From: Pollenia angustigena
Lineage: Eukaryota; Arthropoda; Insecta; Diptera; Polleniidae
DNA length: 64,000 nt
Assembly (NCBI GenBank): GCA_930367215.1
Contig: OV884059.1
Span: 69,597,393 to 69,661,392 of the forward strand
Reading direction: 5' to 3'
Below, in pieces: positions 59,459 through 64,000 of this stretch (position 1 is the stretch's first letter; every line of letters starts with the position of its first letter). The position numbers and the translations under genes were made by a program. The notes beneath the pieces were generated by a model. It did not search any database. It was given only the letters and a program-made list of their open reading frames with translations, and was not told the DNA's origin.

Positions 59459-59712
59459 ATATCGCTCATTTGCTGCAAGACCGGCATAACTCAAAAAATG
59501 AAATTTTGGAGTTAGAGATGCAGAACTGTTCGCTTTGTTTTTCTTCATATTGTGTATTAAATTCATCTTTATATCTTTTATACCTTCCCGGTTTGAAGAG
59601 AATATGTCTTCTTTGGTTTCTAAATAGTTAGAGCAAATCAAAAACTTGAAATGCGTTTATCTCGAAATGGATTTTTTTGAATTATGCCGGTCTTGCAGCA
59701 AATGAGCGATAT
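59459..59712. mobile_element. 254-bp hairpin element with 31-bp perfect arms
   Basis: 59459-59489 (ATATCGCTCATTTGCTGCAA...) is exactly inverted at 59682-59712, with weaker inverted similarity further in. A diverged right half resembling this element occurs near 35290-35370 (TGCAGCAAAATATGCGCTAT). No clear target duplication. The open frames on both strands across it are hairpin artefacts. Confidence 0.6.
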
Positions 59713-59841
59713 GTTTACATATGGACTGAAATGTCAGATAGTTTTATGATGTTGTAAAAAAAATCAAATAAAAACGCAATTGCAATTGCGAGCATAGGAT
59801 AAAACAATGAACGGCCATTAGAGGAAAAGTCCGCTAGATTG

Positions 59842-59970
59842 ATTACCTTTTGGGTTGAGAATCAAATCCAATTTAGAACATTATCTAAAGTTGCAATAAA
59901 ATATCTTATAGTCCCTGTTACTTCAGAAAGGTGCTTATCAGCATCACAATTTTTTAAAACTGTCACCTAA
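59842..59970 (+). pseudogene. hAT transposase C-terminal relic
   Basis: One frame reads ITFWVENQIQ, TLSKVAIKYLIVPVTSERCL and SASQFFK to a stop at about 59968. This matches the hATC dimerisation region (…L…A…L…P…S…ER.FS), including the Glu-Arg pair, but the conserved Ser-Ala-Ser before ER is altered. It is only about 42 residues and comes from a different hAT family from the intact element at 54809. Confidence 0.52.
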
Positions 59971-60722
59971 AATAACGTGCGTACATAGATACGTCTCATA
60001 CGTTCAATAAAGTGATAAAAACAACGAACTTTAGCCTGATAAAAAACTAGTTTGTTTTCCTACTTAGCGTTAGCGTTTTAAGAATATCAGTTTTTTTTGC
60101 AAATAAATATTTCTTCGATTTCATTCAAATATTATGATCTTCTTTGAAGAATATCATCTCGGATTTTTTTTAGTGAATTTCTACTAAGAAAATAACTTAA
60201 AATATGTTGTGAACACATCGACATCTAAATATTGGAATAAAATAAAAGGAATATTTATTTACAAAAAAAATACTGGCCTCAAGTTCGATGAATTTTAATT
60301 AATTTAAAATTGGAAAAGTCGAATAATAACAACATTTGATTAAATTAAACATAGACAAAATTTAATTTAAGTTAATTCATTTTAACATGCCTATGTACAC
60401 TTGCAAACTAGTGTAGGATATAACATGGCCGGACATACCCGACTAAAATTTCTTAATTGTTTTACCTTTTAATTACATGACAGTTTCTAACAACATAAAA
60501 ATCATGAACATATTGAACTTTTTACATGCGTAATAAATATTAAACCAAATGCGCCTAAAAACACTCAATAGCAATTAAGAATTTTTTAATTCATACAAAA
60601 AGTACAGTAGTTGTATTCAAAATTAGCATCTTGCTAATTTTTGGAGCCTATATGTACAGGTACATAAAACGCAAAATACAATAACAAAATGAATTGTGTT
60701 TAGGGATTTTCTTATTATATTC
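59971..60722. other. no recognisable gene
   Basis: AT-rich. Nothing supported. The last 8 bp, TTATATTC, are the target duplication of the following MITE. Confidence 0.45.
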
Positions 60723-60926
60723 CAGTGATAGCCACTCCATAGGCCCGCGAGTCAGTCAATAATCGTATTTTTCACACAGACACGGTCGGCAATTCACATG
60801 TATACAACAACTTTGTTCGTTTCAAAACATCAGACTTTCATCAATCTCTGCGACCGCACACAAGTAAATAATATCTTTGTGTGCGTGCGTTCGGGGTTCG
60901 GTTAGTTCAGGGCTTGGTTATCACTG
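60723..60926 (+). mobile_element. 204-bp hAT MITE with exact 8-bp duplication
   Basis: Starts CAGTGATAGCCACTCC and ends CTTGGTTATCACTG. The flanks TTATATTC at 60715-60722 and 60927-60934 are identical. CA...TG tips plus an 8-bp duplication indicate hAT. The body contains GGCCCGCGAGTCAGTCAATA and GACACGGTCGGCAATTC. A second copy, in inverse orientation, is at 63049-63236. Confidence 0.88.
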
Positions 60927-60959
60927 TTATATTCCAAAATATAACAGTGTTATATAACA

Positions 60960-61068
60960 GGGAATACAAAATTCATTTTTAATAAGATTTCTGTATGACG
61001 TGCTAAATTCCCAATTTTTCATATTTAGTAAATATGTACACTGAAATTTATTGTTGAGGGAAAGCTAG
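60960..61068 (-). repeat. decayed fragment of the 470-bp satellite unit
   Basis: GGGAATACAAAATT, then GACGTGCTAAATTCCCAATT, then CTGAAATTTATTGTTGAGGG follow the same order and spacing as GGGAATACAAAATTT, TTCGTGCTTAATTCCCAG and TTGAAATTTATTGTTGATGG in the array monomer. Identity is visibly lower than among array units, so this is an old solitary relic. Confidence 0.7.
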
Positions 61069-61180
61069 TTTTTTTTTTTTTTTTTTTTGTTTAATTTAAA
61101 ACAAGTTAGAGTGCAATATTCGGCTGTGCTGAATCTTTGATACCCTCCACCGACAGTTTAAATATTTCAGCAGTGGGCTC
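61069..61180 (+). repeat. family A left-end fragment
   Basis: After a T run, AACAAGTTAGAGTGCAATAT and GAATCTTTGATACCCTCCAC, the standard left end of family A. The copy peters out after about 61200. Confidence 0.55.
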
Positions 61181-62783
61181 TATATGATGGGTATATGTAT
61201 ATTACACAAGGGAACAAGGTTTTTGTTGATTTAGAACTGGATGGTGTTTTTATGTTAATTTGGGACGCTGAATTCAAATCTGCACTTAGTTTTTATCAGT
61301 TTGACTTTTCGAGATGTACCGTTATGTCCAAAATTATGGCACTTTCACTACATATGCTGGAATAACTTGAAAACGGTTCACCATATTCAGTTAAAAAAAT
61401 TCAAAATTCGTCCACAATATTATCTTTGTTGGTTTTTATTTGCCCAGTAGTTTCAAAGATATCGTTGAAGTTTTGAAAAAAATAAGAAATAAAAAAAATT
61501 TTTGTTTTTAAAAATTCATAAAAAATAAAAAATGCGACAAAAATCTCAGTTTTGGTTTAAAAACATTTAGATAAAAATATATCGAACCAATTGAGTTTTA
61601 TTTCATTGTAATCGCTGCACAACTTTTAATTTTATTATCATGTTGCTGAGAAAACTGAAATAATAGAAATCGCGACTTCCAAAAATAATATTTTTTAATG
61701 TATGTGTGAGTTTGCTCCCTGCAAATAATAGGACTAGTCCAAACACGCATGTAAAATGTAGCCCACAAAGGACTAGTCCAAGAGTAACCCAAATGTATGG
61801 AAAAAACATATAACCCAGCATTGGATAACAAAGGAGTAGTCTTAAAACTACTCCATGGTATATCAAAAGACAAAACGAAGACATGTCGTCTCACTACAAA
61901 AACTTTTTAACAATGACATGGTCCATGCTTGCATTACATTGGACCAGTCCAAGGAGTAGTCCATTTGCTCAAAATGGATCAGGTAGTCCAATATTATTTC
62001 CAGGCTGCTATTCTATTTATGGACGCTTTTTGCTTTACTTAAAAATGAGGTACCTTCACTTAATTGTGAATAAAAGCGAAACTTGTTCATCGATTTTTGT
62101 GATCTGTGTCTCATTTTCTGCATAGGTTATGTGACTTTACGTAAAAGTTATAAGACTTTACCTGGTACCCGTTTTGGATTTTGTATGCTTTTGTAAAATA
62201 CAAAATTTGCAATTTTTTATCTTTTTACGTAAACAACCATGGTGGATTCCAATAGTTTGATTGTTTTTCAAAGGTAGGAATTACATCTTAAAAAAAATTG
62301 AAAATCGCTTAATGAAGAGTGCAGTTATGATTTTGTTTAACTTTTAATTTTTGGAAAAAAGTCAAAAATACGATTAACACCCGTAACTTTAAAATGCGAG
62401 CTGGTGAGAAAAATGGAGATTCGATTTGAAATCAGCAACCTCAAATTAGTGAAAAAAATTGCATTAAACTTCCAGTCAACACACAAAAAGTTTAATTTTA
62501 TTTCCTTGTGGTTTTAATTAATCTTTATAAAAACGAACGTCTGCATTAAAATTGTCTGCAGTTTAGACCTACATATATCAAATTATTGACCGACAATCAG
62601 AAAGCTTTATATGTACTTTTCTTTTAAGAAATTTAAACTAGCTTGAGTCAAATATGATGATTCGTAACGGTTTGACCCGAACTTAAATGATTTTCAGTAA
62701 GGCAATTTATATTGGCCCCATGCAAATTTATGGACCAATCATCCCAAAATTCTGTAGAGTGATTTCTGGTATTTAAAAACATA
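61181..62783. other. 1.6 kb with no gene; cluster of AGTCC half-sites
   Basis: Between 61730 and 61995 the words GGACTAGTCC, GGAGTAGTC and GACCAGTCC recur (about 61731, 61770, 61832, 61943, 61955 and 61982). About 62695-62770 holds a family A phrase (TTATGGACCAATCATCCCAA). The overlapping frames at 61598-61894 show no domain. Confidence 0.45.
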
Positions 62784-63035
62784 TCGAGCCCTTATAGCAA
62801 AAATGATATAACCAACAAAAAAAAAGAATGTTACAGGAGAAGGTTTTTTTTAAAATATTTTTGCTTCAAGTCTATGGTTTCGTTTGAAATTGCTTTTGCT
62901 CTTATTTTGTAACGGTACTTCCCAGAGATATGAGATTTTAAGAGATGATGCAAATGATCAAAAATTATCGATTTTCATCAAAAAACAAAAATCTAAAATG
63001 TTGTTGGTTACATCATTTTTGCTATTAGGGCTCGA
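62784..63035. mobile_element. MITE of the TCGAGCCC family, copy 3
   Basis: TCGAGCCCTTATAGCAAAAA on the left and TTTTTGCTATTAGGGCTCGA on the right, with TA on each side. Its body is the inverse of copy 2 (32430-32678) with close identity, including GAGATATGAGATTTT and GTAACGGTACTT-type phrases. Confidence 0.78.
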
Positions 63036-63048
63036 TATCTCTCTATAT

Positions 63049-63236
63049 CAGTGATAACCAAGCCCCGAACGCACGCACACAAAGATATTATGTACTTGTA
63101 TGCGGTCGCAGAGACTGATGATAGTCTGATTTTTTGAAACGAACAAAGCTGTTGTATACATGTGAATTGCCGACCGTGTCTGTGTGAAAAATACGATTAT
63201 TGACTGACTCGCGAGCCTATGGAGTGGCTATCACTG
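63049..63236 (-). mobile_element. 188-bp hAT MITE, second copy, inserted in a Helitron tip
   Basis: Starts CAGTGATAACCAAGCC and ends GAGTGGCTATCACTG, so it is inverse to 60723-60926. The duplication CTCTATAT at 63041-63048 and 63237-63244 is exact. That 8-mer is also the 5' tip of the Helitron-like element that follows (TCTATATAATAAAA), so this MITE is the younger of the two. Confidence 0.88.
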
Positions 63237-63237
63237 C

Positions 63238-63700
63238 TCTATATAATAAAAATGAAATATTGTCTGTTGCTGATCGCATAACTTGAGAACGGCTTGACCG
63301 ATTTGGACGATTTTTTTTAAATGATCGCCATGGTCCAACTTAGGTTTTTACGGAAAGAAAATTTTGCCCCGCCCACTTTTTTCGATTTACCTAAAATCCG
63401 AAAACTGCTCCATCGATTTGACTATTTTTTTTTTCAAATGTTCGTATTAATCCATTTTAAGTTTTTATCGAAAGAAAAATTTACCACGCCTACTTTTACG
63501 CCCACTTTTTCTACTTATTTGACCGATTTGGACGATGTTTTCTTTAAAATAATTGCCATGGTCCAACTTAGGTTTTTACGCAAAGAAAATATTGCCCCGC
63601 CCCCTTTTACGCCCACTTTTTTCGATTTACCTAAAATCAGAAAAAGGCTCCATCGATCATTAGTAATCAGCTACCGAGCGATGCCGGGGCGACCAGCTAG
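63238..63700 (+). mobile_element. Helitron-like element with three internal repeats
   Basis: The 5' tip is TCTATATAATAAAAATG and the 3' tip is GATGCCGGGGCGACCAGCTAG, matching TC...CTRR. The body has three modules about 114 bp apart, each with a form of CCAACTTAGGTTTTTACG and CCCGCCCACTTTTTTCGATT. The 128-codon frame through the modules is repetitive because the modules are in phase; it is not a known protein. No Rep/helicase. Confidence 0.66.
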
Positions 63701-63739
63701 CATTTGAATAAATTTCAATACAGGAGTGAAATTAGTTTA

Positions 63740-64000
63740 AGTGTTAACGGTAAAGTAAAGAAGGCTGCTTAATGTGGGATCTAAGGTAAATTATGGGCCT
63801 TATATCACAAAATTGCTTGACATTTTTTTAGGCCATATGAAGCTAATTTGGAGAAAATTTTACCGGAATATCTAAATCTGCTACGGTTTTAGGCGTATTT
63901 GATTAATTTCCCAGAGTGGGCACGAAAATCAACAGCATGATTTCCAGTCGTATAAAACGAATTTGTGAAAAATCTTATATCATTCCGTACATTATTCGAC
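63740..64000 (+). repeat. family A fragment running off the window
   Basis: Contains GTGGGATCTAAGGTAAATTA, CTGCTACGGTTTTAGGCGTA and TGATTTCCAGTCGTATAAAA in the usual family A order. Truncated by the window end. Confidence 0.5.

Noticed and set aside
61598..61894. Two overlapping minus-strand frames of 93 and 98 codons
   Set aside because: They overlap each other in different frames, show no motif, and cover the palindromic AGTCC cluster.
60723..63236. A single 2.5-kb hAT element with roughly 190-bp inverted ends
   Set aside because: Each end is itself a complete MITE with its own exact 8-bp duplication, and the outermost flanks do not match each other.
63321..63707. 128-codon frame with repeated LRFLRKENFAPP-like segments
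   Set aside because: Produced by in-phase tandem modules of a Helitron-like element. There is no start context or domain, and the 114-bp period is a multiple of three by chance.

Overview
This window looks like intergenic or heterochromatic DNA from a higher fly (Diptera, probably a calyptrate such as a blow fly, house fly or stable fly). The evidence is strong AT-richness, no operons or bacterial signals, relics of insect-type mariner, hAT, Helitron and LINE elements, and many copies of a fly-type dispersed repeat whose ends read TATACCCTTCACCA. The species is an inference. I recognise no host protein-coding gene and no intact rRNA or tRNA. Almost everything that can be named is a mobile element or its debris.

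Layout. 1-39 kb is a patchwork of old elements: mariner transposase relics (100-372, 18395-18735, 19523-20420), LINE pieces (ORF1 at 3797-4685, reverse transcriptase at 15846-16490, ORF2 tail pieces at 28780-29060 and 36685-37137), Helitron-like elements (9288-10201, 26314-26531, 33713-34597, 63238-63700), hAT-like non-autonomous elements with 8-bp target duplications (17161-18124, 33530-35558), and several MITE families.

39380-58701 is a 19.3-kb satellite block of about 35 near-identical 470-bp units. About 14.5 units run in one orientation, the array flips at about 46198, and about 20.5 units run in the other. The whole block is bracketed by a 13-bp direct repeat (CTATCTAAAATAT). A neighbouring 67-bp repeat copy preserves the apparent empty site, so the array behaves like one inserted mobile element. 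A 548-bp miniature with the same inverted architecture lies at 20743-21290, flanked by its own 12-bp duplication, and a decayed monomer lies at 60960-61068. Each monomer carries a hammerhead-ribozyme-like core (CTGATGA, short stem, GAAA) with a plausible stem I and a palindromic stem III. Together these features suggest a retrozyme or Penelope-like, or foldback, origin for the satellite. That interpretation is inference.

One satellite unit is interrupted by a hAT transposon (54809-57646) with an exact 8-bp target duplication, recognisable terminal inverted repeats and an uninterrupted two-exon transposase gene of 637 codons. This is the only apparently intact protein-coding gene in the window. 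The tail (58.7-64 kb) returns to nested MITEs, a Helitron with a MITE in its 5' tip, and dispersed repeats.
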